A DNA stretch of 7,026 nt, taken from positions 1 to 7,026 of the forward strand of contig JAGZQF010000049.1 in assembly GCA_018382295.1 (NCBI GenBank), written 5' to 3'. This DNA is from Collinsella sp. Lineage in GTDB: Bacteria; Actinomycetota; Coriobacteriia; Coriobacteriales; Coriobacteriaceae. The translations under genes were made by a program, and so were the position numbers. Positions 1-6,689 of the stretch are shown one piece after another; within the stretch, counting starts at the first letter, position 1; each line of letters starts with the position of its first letter. Under the pieces are notes generated by a model, which saw nothing but the letters and a program-made list of their open reading frames with translations, had not been told where the DNA came from and did no database searches.

Positions 1-856
1 CCCCAATATGACGGTGTACGAGAACATGGCGTTTACGCTTGAGCTCAAGAAGGTCCCCAAGGACGAGATCGACCGCAAGGTTCGCTCCGCTGCCGAGATC
101 CTGGGCATCACCGAGTACCTCGACCGTAAGCCCAAGGCGCTTTCGGGCGGCCAGCGTCAGCGCGTCGCCATCGGCCGCGCCATCGTGCGTGATCCTAAGG
201 TCTTCCTGATGGACGAGCCGCTGTCCAACCTGGACGCCAAGCTGCGTAACCAGATGCGTGCCGAGCTCATCAAGCTGCGCCACGAGATCAAGGGCACGTT
301 CATTTATGTTACTCACGACCAGACCGAGGCTATGACCCTCGGTGACCGTATCGTGGTCATGAAGGACGGCGTCGTCCAGCAGATCGCCACCCCGCAGGAG
401 GTCTTCAACCATCCCGCGAACATCTTCGTCGCCGGCTTTATCGGCGTGCCGCAGATGAACTTCTTCGATGCCCAGCTGGTGCGCTCGGGCAACGGCTTTA
501 CCGTCAAGACCGAGGATATGAACGTGGCGCTCGCTCCCGAGACCTGCGCTCAGCTTGCTCTCAACTGGGACGGCGGCGACGTGAAGGAGATCACGGCCGG
601 CGTGCGCCCCGAGCAGATTCTGCTTGCCGACAAGGACGAGGAGGGCGCGCTCCAGGGTACCGTCGAGGTGACCGAGCTCATGGGTTCGACCGAGCATGTC
701 CACGTGACCGCTCCCGATGGCCAGTTCGTCCTGATCATTCCCGTTGTCGACCTCGAGGCCAAGGGCGCGCTCAAGGCGGGCGACCCCATCTGGTTCAAGT
801 TCGAGAAGAACGCGACCCACCTCTTCGATAAGGTCTCTGGCAAGAACCTTATCTAG
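1..856 (+). CDS. Carbohydrate ABC importer ATP-binding protein, MsmK/MsmX/UgpC type (5' end missing)
   Basis: This is the ATPase that powers a binding-protein-dependant sugar or oligosaccharide importer, acting as a dimer on the inner face of the membrane. The reading frame is open to the left edge: codons for Pro-Asn precede the first ATG at 8, matching the family pattern YPNMTVYENM just after the Q-loop. That ATG is therefore internal, and roughly 80-90 N-terminal residues, including Walker A, lie outside the window. Visible motifs are the ABC signature LSGGQRQRVAIGRA (from 140), Walker B VFLMDEPLSNLDAKLR (about 200-247) and the switch histidine in YVTHDQTEAMTLGD (His codon 314-316). The C-terminal part, including GVRPEQI (about 599-619), fits the TOBE/OB regulatory domain of the CUT1 sugar-importer subfamily. 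Such ATPases often serve several importers, so the substrate cannot be read from this gene. A strong terminator follows 68 bases after the stop, so it ends its transcription unit. Confidence 0.93.
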   Translation, partial: PNMTVYENMAFTLELKKVPKDEIDRKVRSAAEILGITEYLDRKPKALSGGQRQRVAIGRAIVRDPKVFLMDEPLSNLDAKLRNQMRAELIKLRHEIKGTFIYVTHDQTEAMTLGDRIVVMKDGVVQQIATPQEVFNHPANIFVAGFIGVPQMNFFDAQLVRSGNGFTVKTEDMNVALAPETCAQLALNWDGGDVKEITAGVRPEQILLADKDEEGALQGTVEVTELMGSTEHVHVTAPDGQFVLIIPVVDLEAKGALKAGDPIWFKFEKNATHLFDKVSGKNLI

Positions 857-924
857 GCCTGGTGCATCCGGGCCCTCCCTTTGGGCGACTGCGGTATTGC
901 CATCCTTTTGCCGCGGTCACATAT

Positions 925-968
925 AAGGCTCCCCTCCCGTCCACTGGGCGAGAGGGGAGCCTTTCTTT
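925..968 (+). terminator. Rho-independent terminator of the ABC ATPase gene
   Basis: A perfect 12-bp stem pairs AAGGCTCCCCTC (925-936) with GAGGGGAGCCTT (952-963) across a 15-base loop. It is followed by a T-rich run (TTTCTTT, 962-968). It lies 68 bases past the stop codon at 854-856 and is oriented for plus-strand transcription. Confidence 0.88.
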
Positions 969-995
969 GTGCTGGGATTGTCTGACCGGTCGTTT

Positions 996-1052
996 GTCTC
1001 GATCTGTAACGGATAGGGCCGATTTCGGACGTTAGATGTTACAGATCGAGAC
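996..1052. repeat. Inverted-repeat unit 1 (perfect 15-bp arms)
   Basis: Left arm GTCTCGATCTGTAAC (996-1010) and right arm GTTACAGATCGAGAC (1038-1052) are perfect reverse complements around 27 bases (1011-1037). The middle holds a small centred inverted repeat, CCGA (1019-1022) with TCGG (1025-1028). It ends in TAGAT just before the right arm. Confidence 0.92.
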
Positions 1053-1075
1053 GGTTCCGCTGAGCTAACCATTTC

Positions 1076-1132
1076 ATCTAAATCTGTAACACCAAAGGCG
1101 AATTACACCTGCTAGATGTTACAGATTGAGAT
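1076..1132. repeat. Inverted-repeat unit 2 (14 of 15 arm positions pair)
   Basis: Left arm ATCTAAATCTGTAAC (1076-1090) pairs with GTTACAGATTGAGAT (1118-1132) at all but one position (1080). The middle is again 27 bases (1091-1117) and again ends in TAGAT. A short AGG (1096-1098) and CCT (1108-1110) flank its centre. Confidence 0.9.
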
Positions 1133-1156
1133 AAACCCAAGGGGAGGGGCCGGTAT

Positions 1157-1213
1157 GTCTCAATCTGTAACGGCTGGGACCGTTTTGGTTGAGTAATTGC
1201 TACGGATCGAGAT
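1157..1213. repeat. Inverted-repeat unit 3 (diverged right arm)
   Basis: Left arm GTCTCAATCTGTAAC (1157-1171) faces GCTACGGATCGAGAT (1199-1213) around 27 bases (1172-1198). The arms pair at 11 of 15 positions, and all four differences are transitions. ACC (1179-1181) and GGT (1187-1189) flank the centre. This is the most decayed copy, but it keeps the spacing. Confidence 0.85.
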
Positions 1214-1252
1214 TGTTTGGCCGAGTCGGATCACAGGGTAACGTGCGGGCAC

Positions 1253-1284
1253 AAAAACGGAGCCGTGTTGCCACGACTCCGTTT
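1253..1284 (-). terminator. Rho-independent terminator of glgP
   Basis: Read on the minus strand, a 13-bp stem AAACGGAGTCGTG / CACGGCTCCGTTT (1272-1284 with 1255-1267) contains one G-U pair. It closes a GCAA tetraloop (GNRA type) and runs into a five-T tract (1253-1257). It begins 27 bases past the glgP stop. In the plus direction the stem has one mismatch and a weaker T-run, so it would be at best a partial terminator that way. Confidence 0.88.
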
Positions 1285-1311
1285 CTCAAGAGGATGGGTA
1301 AGGGGAATGAG

Positions 1312-3579
1312 CTAGCTCAGGTGCCAGATCTCGTCGTTGTACTGGGAGATCGTACGGTCGGACGAGAAGGTGCCGGCGTTGGCGATATTGATGAGCGCCT
1401 TGCGCATCCAGGCGTCCTGGTCCTCGTAGTCGGCCAGCACGCGCTCCTTGGTCTGGATGTACTCCTCAATGTCGAGCAGGGCCATAAACCAGTCTTTGCC
1501 CTTAATGTCGTCGTGCAGGCGCTGCAGGCGCTCGGCGTTGCCGGTTGCCATAAAGGTCGGGTTGGTGATGAAGTCCACCAGCAGTTTAATTCCGGGCTTG
1601 CGGTAGAGCGCACTGGCGTTGTAGGTGCCGTCGGCGTAGAGCTGCTCGACCTGTTTGGACGAGGCACCAAAGGTATAGATGTTCTCGTCGCCCGCGAGCT
1701 CGGCAATCTCCACGTTGGCACCGTCGAGCGTGCACAGGGTTAGGGCGCCGTTGAGCATGAACTTCATGTTGGAGGTGCCGCTCGCCTCCTTGGAGGCCAG
1801 GCTGATCTGCTCGGAGATGTCAGCGGCGGGGATCACGCGCTCGGCGGCGGTGACGTTGTAGTTCTCGATCATGACAACCTGCAGGTAGGGAGCCACGTCG
1901 GGGTCGTTTGCAATCCACTGCGACAGCGTCAGGATCAGATGGATGATGTCCTGCGCGATAGTGTAGGCAGGCGCCGCCTTGCCGCCAAAGATGATGGTGA
2001 CGGGGTGCTTAGGCCTGTTGCCGTTCTTGATATCGATGTACTTCCAGATGATGTAGAGCGCGAGCATCTGCTGACGCTTGTACTCGTGGATGCGCTTGAC
2101 CTGGACGTCGATGATGGCGTTGGAGGGAATGGTCACGCCCTGCTCGAGCGCCATGAACTGGCGCATGATGGCCTTAGCCTCGACCTTGGTGGCGGCCAGG
2201 CGCTCAAGAACGTCCTTGTCGTCGGCGAACTTGGCGAGTTTGCTCAGATCGCCGGTGCTGCGCCAGTCGGTGCCGATTACATCGTCGAGCAGGCTGGCGA
2301 GCGCGGGGTTGGCTCCATGGATCCAGCGGCGGAAGGTGATGCCGTTGGTCTTGTTGGAGAACTTCTCGGGATAGATCTCGTAGAACGGATGAAGCTCGGT
2401 GTCCTCCAGGATCTTGGTGTGGAGGGCGGCTACGCCATTGATGGAGAAGCCAAAGTGGATGTCCATGTGGGCCATGTGGACGGTGTCGTATTCGTCGATG
2501 ATGGCGACGCGCGGGTCATCGTGCTCGGCCTTCGCGATCTCATCGAGCTTGACGATAATGTCGGCGATGGCAGGGGAGACCTTCTGCAGGCTGGCGAGCG
2601 GCCACTTCTCGAGCGCCTCGGCAAGAATCGTGTGGTTAGTGTAGGCGACCATGGAGCGTACGATGGTCACGGCCTCGTCAAACTCGATGCCATGCTCGGT
2701 GGTGAGCAAGCGAACGAGCTCGGGGATGACCATGGTGGGGTGCGTGTCGTTAATTTGGACCACGGCGTAGTCGGCCAGATCGTGCAGGTTGCTACCGCGC
2801 TCGATGGCCTCGTCGATCAGGAGCTGGGCGGCGTTGCTCACCATGAAGTATTCCTGGTAGATGCGAAGCAGGCGGCCCTGCTCGTCGGAATCGTCGGGGT
2901 AGAGAAACAAGGTGAGGTTCTTGGCGATCTCGGTCTTGTCGAAGTCGATGGAGCTGCCGGGGACCAGGCCGTCGTCGACGCTCGCCAGGTCGAACAGGCG
3001 CAGGCGGTTCTTGGTGGGCTGGCCGTAACCGGGCACGTCGATGTTGACGAGCTTGGAGGTAACGGCAAAATCGCCGAACTCGACGGTGTAGGAGCGGTCA
3101 TCGTCGACTAGGATGTCCTGCTCACCGAGCCACTCGTCGGGGACGGCCTTCTGCTGGTTGTCGACAAAGCGCTGACGGAACAGACCGTAGTGATAGTTGA
3201 GGCCCACGCCATCGCCGGTCAAGCCCAGCGTGGCGATGGAATCCAGGAAGCACGCGGCCAGGCGGCCCAGGCCGCCGTTGCCGAGCGACGGCTCGACCTC
3301 GAACTCCTCGATCTTGTTGAGGTCGTGGCCTGCGGCGGTGAGCTGGTCCTTAACCTCGTCGTAGATGCCGAGGTCGATCATGTTGTTGATGAGCAGCTTG
3401 CCGATCAAAAATTCGGCGGAAATGTAATAGAGCTTTTTCTTGCCGTTGTTGAGCGGGCAGGCGGCAGAGCGCTCCTGCACGAGCTTGACCAGCAGTTTGT
3501 AAATGCGGCGGTCATCGAGTTGCTCGAGCGAAGTTCCAAAGGACTGCTCGGCAAGATCCGCAAGATTGATGCGGGGCAT
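1312..3579 (-). CDS. glgP: Glycogen/maltodextrin phosphorylase (GT35)
   Basis: This cytoplasmic enzyme releases glucose 1-phosphate from the non-reducing ends of alpha-1,4-glucans by phosphorolysis, using pyridoxal phosphate. The 755-residue product shows the family landmarks in order: YYISAEFLIGK (about 51-61), the EPSLGNGGLGRLAACFLDS active-site loop (from Glu96), NDTHP (277-281), YTNHT with the expected active-site His316, and the cofactor site GTSNMKFMLNGA with the Schiff-base lysine at 606. It is shorter than the roughly 800-residue E. coli enzymes, but no landmark is missing. The ATG is supported by AGGAGG (3584-3589) four bases upstream. It lies 129 bases downstream of malQ on the same strand, with a hairpin between them. 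I found no convincing promoter in the 47 bases between that hairpin and the start, so expression may depend on malQ readthrough. Glycogen and maltodextrin phosphorylases cannot be separated by sequence alone. Confidence 0.96.
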   Translation of the reverse strand: MPRINLADLAEQSFGTSLEQLDDRRIYKLLVKLVQERSAACPLNNGKKKLYYISAEFLIGKLLINNMIDLGIYDEVKDQLTAAGHDLNKIEEFEVEPSLGNGGLGRLAACFLDSIATLGLTGDGVGLNYHYGLFRQRFVDNQQKAVPDEWLGEQDILVDDDRSYTVEFGDFAVTSKLVNIDVPGYGQPTKNRLRLFDLASVDDGLVPGSSIDFDKTEIAKNLTLFLYPDDSDEQGRLLRIYQEYFMVSNAAQLLIDEAIERGSNLHDLADYAVVQINDTHPTMVIPELVRLLTTEHGIEFDEAVTIVRSMVAYTNHTILAEALEKWPLASLQKVSPAIADIIVKLDEIAKAEHDDPRVAIIDEYDTVHMAHMDIHFGFSINGVAALHTKILEDTELHPFYEIYPEKFSNKTNGITFRRWIHGANPALASLLDDVIGTDWRSTGDLSKLAKFADDKDVLERLAATKVEAKAIMRQFMALEQGVTIPSNAIIDVQVKRIHEYKRQQMLALYIIWKYIDIKNGNRPKHPVTIIFGGKAAPAYTIAQDIIHLILTLSQWIANDPDVAPYLQVVMIENYNVTAAERVIPAADISEQISLASKEASGTSNMKFMLNGALTLCTLDGANVEIAELAGDENIYTFGASSKQVEQLYADGTYNASALYRKPGIKLLVDFITNPTFMATGNAERLQRLHDDIKGKDWFMALLDIEEYIQTKERVLADYEDQDAWMRKALINIANAGTFSSDRTISQYNDEIWHLS

Positions 3580-3625
3580 GTTTCCTCCTGTGGTGAGTTG
3601 ACTACATGTCAGAAATTCAAAAGAA

Positions 3626-3661
3626 TCCCGCGCGAGGGGATTGGGGTGGCCTCGCGCGGGA
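3626..3661 (-). terminator. GC-rich hairpin between malQ and glgP (terminator or attenuator)
   Basis: CCCGCGCGAGG (3627-3637) and CCTCGCGCGGG (3650-3660) are a perfect 11-bp inverted repeat, extended by one more T-A pair (3626/3661), with a 12-base loop. On the minus strand it follows the malQ stop by 47 bases, and its downstream side reads ATTCTTTTG. That is a modest, interrupted U-tract, so termination may be partial. It could set the malQ-to-glgP expression ratio or protect the malQ mRNA end. Confidence 0.6.
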
Positions 3662-3708
3662 AAAGCAAGCGCGTCCGCACGGTGGGGAGGGGTCGGGCGC
3701 GGTAGCTC

Positions 3709-5214
3709 CTATTGAGGAAGCTCGATTTCGGCTTCCGACGGGATGCGGAAGTAGGTCTCGGTCCAGTCGGTGAGTTTGTGCTCGAGCTCGCGGGTGATGG
3801 CGCCGTCGAGCATGCGCCAGGTCCAGTTGCCGCCCAGGGTGGCAGGGGTGTTGATGCGCGCCTCATTGCCCAGGTTAAGCAGGTCCTGCATGGTGTAGAT
3901 GCACGTGTCGCTCACGCTGGCGGCGATGGTGCGATTGAGTGCATCTGCCATGGGTTCGCCGGCCTGCTGATGGGTGTACAGGGCTGCCTGCTCGCGCTGA
4001 CGCGGGGTGGCCGTTCCCTCAAACCAGCCGCGCGCCGTCTCGTTGTCGTGGGTGCCCACATAGGCGACGGTGTTGGCGATGTAGTTATGCGGCAGGTAGT
4101 ACGAGTTGGTGCCCTCAAAGGCGAACTGCAGGATCTTCATGCCGGGGAAACCCGAGTTGTCGCGCATGTCGATGACGCCGGGAGTGAGGAAACCCAGGTC
4201 CTCGGCGATGATGGGCAGCGTGCCGAGCTTTTCCTCGAGCGTCTTGAAGAACTTGAGGCCGGGACCCTGCGTCCACGAACCGTAGGACGAATCGGGCGAG
4301 GAGAACGGCACCTCCCAATAGGCCTCGAAGCCGCGGAAGTGATCCAGGCGGATGACGTCGTACATGTCGAGGGCGGCGCGAATGCGGCCCTCCCACCAGG
4401 AGAAGCCGTCGGACTCCATGGCGTCCCAGTCGTAGATGGGGTTGCCCCAGTACTGGCCGGTGGCCGAGAACTGGTCGGGCGGCGTGCCAGCGACGCTCAC
4501 GGGATTGCCGGCGGTGTCGATCTTAAAGAGCTCAGGCGTCGCCCACATCTCGACGGAGTCACGCGAGACATAGATGGGCAGGTCGCCGATGATGAGAATG
4601 TCGCGCTCGTTGGCATAGGCCTTGAGGCGGCTCCACTGGCGATCGAAGAAGTACTGCGTCATCTGGTGGTAGAGCATACGCGCCGGATGGTCGGCGCAGA
4701 CCTTGGCGGAAGCCTCGCCGCGGGTGCGGAGCTCCGCGGGCCACTCCCAAAACGCCTTGAGACCGCACTCCTCTTTGACGGTCATGAACTCACAGTAGGG
4801 GATGAGCCAGTCCTCGTTGGCCTGGATAAAGTCATCGAAATCGGCCGGCTTGTCGGCAGCAAAGCGCTCGGCGGCGCGGTCGAGAATCTGACGGCGGCCG
4901 CCAAAGATAGCACCGTAGTCGACATTGCTGGGGTCGGATCCCAGATACACGCCATCGATATCGCGCTGCTCCAGATACCCTGCCTCGATAAGCTCGGCAA
5001 AGTCGATAAAGTTGGGGTTGCCTGCGCGGGCCGAGAACGACTGATAGGGCGAATCGCCATAGCTGGTCGTCGTAAGGGGCAGAATCTGCCAGTAATGTTG
5101 TTTGCACGAGGCGAGAAAATCGACGAAGTCGTAGGCATTCCAGCCAAAGCCGCCGATTCCGTATGGTCCGGGCAGAGATGAGACGGGCATGAGGACGCCG
5201 CTTGCACGCTCCAT
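3709..5214 (-). CDS. malQ: 4-alpha-glucanotransferase (amylomaltase, GH77)
   Basis: This cytoplasmic enzyme transfers maltodextrin segments between chains, turning short oligosaccharides into glucose plus longer glucans that the phosphorylase next door can degrade. The 501-residue product matches the compact bacterial GH77 type. It opens with ERASGVLMPVSSLPGPYGIG (2-21) and has YGDSPYQSFSARAGNP (52-67). The catalytic residues are all present: nucleophile Asp291 in VIRLDHFRGF, acid/base Glu338 in IIAEDLGF and transition-state stabiliser Asp390 in THDNE. Start choice: the frame also opens at TTG (5229) and GTG (5226), but an AAGAAGG motif (5230-5236) lies too close to serve either. The ATG at 5214 has GGTGAG (5222-5227) seven bases upstream, and the conserved domain begins immediately. 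A promoter with an operator-like palindrome lies upstream. The gene sits between galE and glgP on the same strand. Confidence 0.95.
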   Translation of the reverse strand: MERASGVLMPVSSLPGPYGIGGFGWNAYDFVDFLASCKQHYWQILPLTTTSYGDSPYQSFSARAGNPNFIDFAELIEAGYLEQRDIDGVYLGSDPSNVDYGAIFGGRRQILDRAAERFAADKPADFDDFIQANEDWLIPYCEFMTVKEECGLKAFWEWPAELRTRGEASAKVCADHPARMLYHQMTQYFFDRQWSRLKAYANERDILIIGDLPIYVSRDSVEMWATPELFKIDTAGNPVSVAGTPPDQFSATGQYWGNPIYDWDAMESDGFSWWEGRIRAALDMYDVIRLDHFRGFEAYWEVPFSSPDSSYGSWTQGPGLKFFKTLEEKLGTLPIIAEDLGFLTPGVIDMRDNSGFPGMKILQFAFEGTNSYYLPHNYIANTVAYVGTHDNETARGWFEGTATPRQREQAALYTHQQAGEPMADALNRTIAASVSDTCIYTMQDLLNLGNEARINTPATLGGNWTWRMLDGAITRELEHKLTDWTETYFRIPSEAEIELPQ

Positions 5215-5221
5215 GAATGCG

Positions 5222-5227
5222 CTCACC
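5222..5227 (-). promoter_or_regulatory. Ribosome binding site deciding the malQ start
   Basis: On the minus strand GGTGAG lies seven bases before the ATG at 5212-5214. The stronger-looking AAGAAGG at 5230-5236 is 15 bases from that ATG. It is only 3 bases from the alternative GTG and directly abuts the TTG, so it fits none of the starts well. Confidence 0.5.
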
Positions 5228-5299
5228 AACCTTCTTGTTGTGGGGTCGGCCTGCCGATGGGTGTGCAGTCCGCCTCCGATGTTCTGATTCGATACGCCT

Positions 5300-5329
5300 A
5301 TTGTAAAACATGTTGTTTAAACATGTACA
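5300..5329 (-). promoter_or_regulatory. Candidate malQ promoter with palindromic operator in the spacer
   Basis: On the minus strand a -35-like TGTACA (5324-5329) and a -10-like TACAAT (5300-5305, five of six consensus bases) are 18 bases apart. A 19-bp interrupted palindrome, ACATGTT-GTTTA-AACATGT on the plus strand (5308-5326), fills almost the whole spacer and overlaps the -35. That is the usual place for a repressor operator. Predicted transcription would start near 5293, giving a leader of about 80 bases. A maltose-type LacI-family repressor is a plausible partner from context, but the half-site does not identify one. Confidence 0.55.
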
Positions 5330-5378
5330 GGCAAGATAAAAAAGTTGGTCGATTTTCGGCGAATGGTTACATGCCATG

Positions 5379-5412
5379 AAAAAGCCCCGACCTCACAACG
5401 TGAGATCGGGGC
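5379..5412 (-). terminator. Rho-independent terminator of galE
   Basis: On the minus strand a 13-bp stem, GCCCCGATCTCAC (5400-5412) with GTGAGGTCGGGGC (5384-5396), contains one G-U pair. It has a three-base loop and ends in five T (5379-5383). It starts 21 bases past the galE stop. It separates galE transcription from malQ, whose promoter follows immediately. Confidence 0.9.
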
Positions 5413-5433
5413 AAGAGCGGTATGTAGGTTTTG

Positions 5434-6495
5434 CTACTCGGCGTCGGCGAAGCCGTTGGGGTTGTGGCTCTGCCAGTTCCAGCTATCGCGGCACATGTCC
5501 GCGATGTCGTATTGGGCCTTCCAGCCCATCATGCGCTCGGCCTTGGAGGCATCGCACCAGTTGGCAGCGATGTCGCCGGCGCGGCGCTCGCGGATCACGT
5601 AGGGCAGCTCCTTGCCACAAGCCTTGGAGAAGGCGGCGACGACCTCGAGTACCGAGGTGCCGGTGCCGGTGCCCAAGTTAAAGATCTCGACGCCGGTCTT
5701 GCCGTTCATCCAGTTAAGGGCGGCAACGTGACCAGAGGCCAGATCGCACACGTGGATGTAGTCGCGCACGCCGGTGCCGTCGGGGGTGGGGTAGTCGTTG
5801 CCAAAGACCTGAACGGCCTCGAGCTTGCCCACGGCGACCTGGGCGACATAGGGCACCAAGTTGTTGGGGATGCCCTTGGGGTCCTCGCCGATCAGGCCCG
5901 ACGGATGAGCGCCAATGGGGTTGAAGTAACGGAGCAGCACGACGTCCCACTCGGGGTCGGCGGTGTGGACGTCCATAAGGATCTGCTCGATCATCCACTT
6001 GGTCCAACCATAGGGGTTGGTCGCGGGCTTCTTAGGATCCTCCTCGGTGACGGGCGGGTTGTCCGGGTCGCCGTAGACGGTCGAGGAGCTCGAGAAGATG
6101 ATGGACTTGCAGCCATGGTTGCGCATGACGTCGATGAGCACCAGGGTGTTCTCGATGTTGTTGTGGTAGTACTCGACGGGCTTGCTCACTGACTCGCCGA
6201 CGGCCTTAAAGCCGGCAAAGTGGATGACGCGGTCGATCTGATGGGTATCGAAGATCTTGTTCATCGCATCGCGGTCGAGCACGTTGGCCTCGTAGAAGGT
6301 GAGGTTCTTGGCGGCCTCGTCGCCCACGATGGTCTTGACGCGGTCGACGGCGACGGCGCTGGAGTTGGAGAGATCATCGACGATGACGACCTGGTAACCA
6401 CCCTCGAGCAGCTGAACGACGGTGTGCGAGCCGATAAAGCCGGCGCCACCGGTAACGAGGACACAGGTGTCTTTGGGGTCGAGTGCTTTGGACAT
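5434..6495 (-). CDS. galE: UDP-glucose 4-epimerase
   Basis: This cytoplasmic NAD-dependent enzyme interconverts UDP-galactose and UDP-glucose. It is the last step of the Leloir pathway and a source of UDP-galactose for surface glycans. The 353-residue product is an extended short-chain dehydrogenase/reductase. It has the NAD-binding TGGAGFIGSH near the N-terminus (Gly16, Gly19, Gly22), an acidic VDDLSNSS after the second strand, SSSSTVYGDP with the expected catalytic Ser137, and the YxxxK pair Tyr162/Lys166 in NPYGWTKWM. A conserved RYFNPIGAHPSG segment and RERRAGDIA near the C-terminus are typical of GalE. The length is near the 338 of E. coli, with a slightly longer N-terminus. The ATG has AGGAG five bases upstream. 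No galK or galT lies beside it, so its role could be glycan supply as much as galactose breakdown. It has its own terminator and a candidate promoter. Confidence 0.96.
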   Translation of the reverse strand: MSKALDPKDTCVLVTGGAGFIGSHTVVQLLEGGYQVVIVDDLSNSSAVAVDRVKTIVGDEAAKNLTFYEANVLDRDAMNKIFDTHQIDRVIHFAGFKAVGESVSKPVEYYHNNIENTLVLIDVMRNHGCKSIIFSSSSTVYGDPDNPPVTEEDPKKPATNPYGWTKWMIEQILMDVHTADPEWDVVLLRYFNPIGAHPSGLIGEDPKGIPNNLVPYVAQVAVGKLEAVQVFGNDYPTPDGTGVRDYIHVCDLASGHVAALNWMNGKTGVEIFNLGTGTGTSVLEVVAAFSKACGKELPYVIRERRAGDIAANWCDASKAERMMGWKAQYDIADMCRDSWNWQSHNPNGFADAE

Positions 6496-6532
6496 GTAGT
6501 CTCCTATCGAATCAGGAACACTTCTTCAGGGG

Positions 6533-6559
6533 AGTATAGCGCAGGCAGGGACGCCCAAA
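6533..6559 (-). promoter_or_regulatory. Candidate galE promoter
   Basis: On the minus strand a good -10 box, TATACT (6533-6538, five of six consensus bases), is preceded at 15 bases by a weak -35, TTTGGG (6554-6559). Transcription would start near 6526, about 30 bases before the ATG at 6495. The -10 is persuasive; the -35 and the short spacer are not. Confidence 0.45.
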
Positions 6560-6689
6560 TCGTGCGCTGTAGGAAAAGCAGAGGATTGTGCTAACGTACT
6601 CATAGAAGAGCTTGCGTACGCATAACCTGATCTTTGGCATTTGCTTACGAGCCGCTGACCTTGCAGTTTCCTGCCGTTCGTGGAAATCG

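Larger units (their letters stand above)
996..1213. repeat. Array of three tandem 57-bp inverted-repeat units
   Basis: Three units (996-1052, 1076-1132, 1157-1213) start 80 and 81 bases apart. Each has a left arm close to RTCTCRATCTGTAAC, exactly 27 intervening bases and a right arm close to GTTACAGATYGAGAY. The 15-base arms are well conserved. The 27-base middles align without gaps but differ at most positions. The array fills the space between the ABC ATPase terminator and the glgP terminator, so neither gene is likely to transcribe it strongly. There is no open frame or transposase here. It resembles an intergenic palindromic repeat family of the REP/BIME kind, or an array of binding sites. 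I do not recognise a named family. Confidence 0.9.

Noticed and set aside
8..856. The ABC ATPase as a complete gene starting at ATG 8
   Set aside because: The frame is open upstream to the window edge, and the Walker A and Q-loop regions are missing, so the ATG is an internal Met in the YPNMTVYENM segment.
996..1213. Possible CRISPR array
   Set aside because: The repeated 15-mers alternate in orientation, are too short, and the intervening pieces align with each other. CRISPR repeats are direct and their spacers unrelated. No cas gene is present.
1189..1743. 184-codon plus-strand open frame starting in the intergenic gap
   Set aside because: Its start lies inside repeat unit 3, it crosses the glgP terminator and it runs antisense through the 3' end of glgP, with no recognisable domain.
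1939..3111. 390-codon plus-strand open frame opposite glgP
   Set aside because: It is antisense to a clear phosphorylase, with repetitive low-complexity Val/Gly/Asp/Leu composition and no motif. It is an artefact of high GC codon use.
3712..5181. 489-codon plus-strand open frame opposite malQ
   Set aside because: It lies entirely antisense to a gene with complete GH77 catalytic motifs. Its Val/Gly/Leu/Asp-rich composition is the expected mirror of GC-biased codons, with no recognisable domain and no ribosome binding site that I could see.
3709..5229. malQ starting at TTG 5229 or GTG 5226
   Set aside because: Both starts are too close to the AAGAAGG motif and add only four or five non-conserved residues. 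The ATG at 5214 has a usable GGTGAG and begins right at the conserved domain.
5431..6192. 253-codon plus-strand open frame opposite galE
   Set aside because: It has the same mirror composition opposite an intact epimerase and no independent support.
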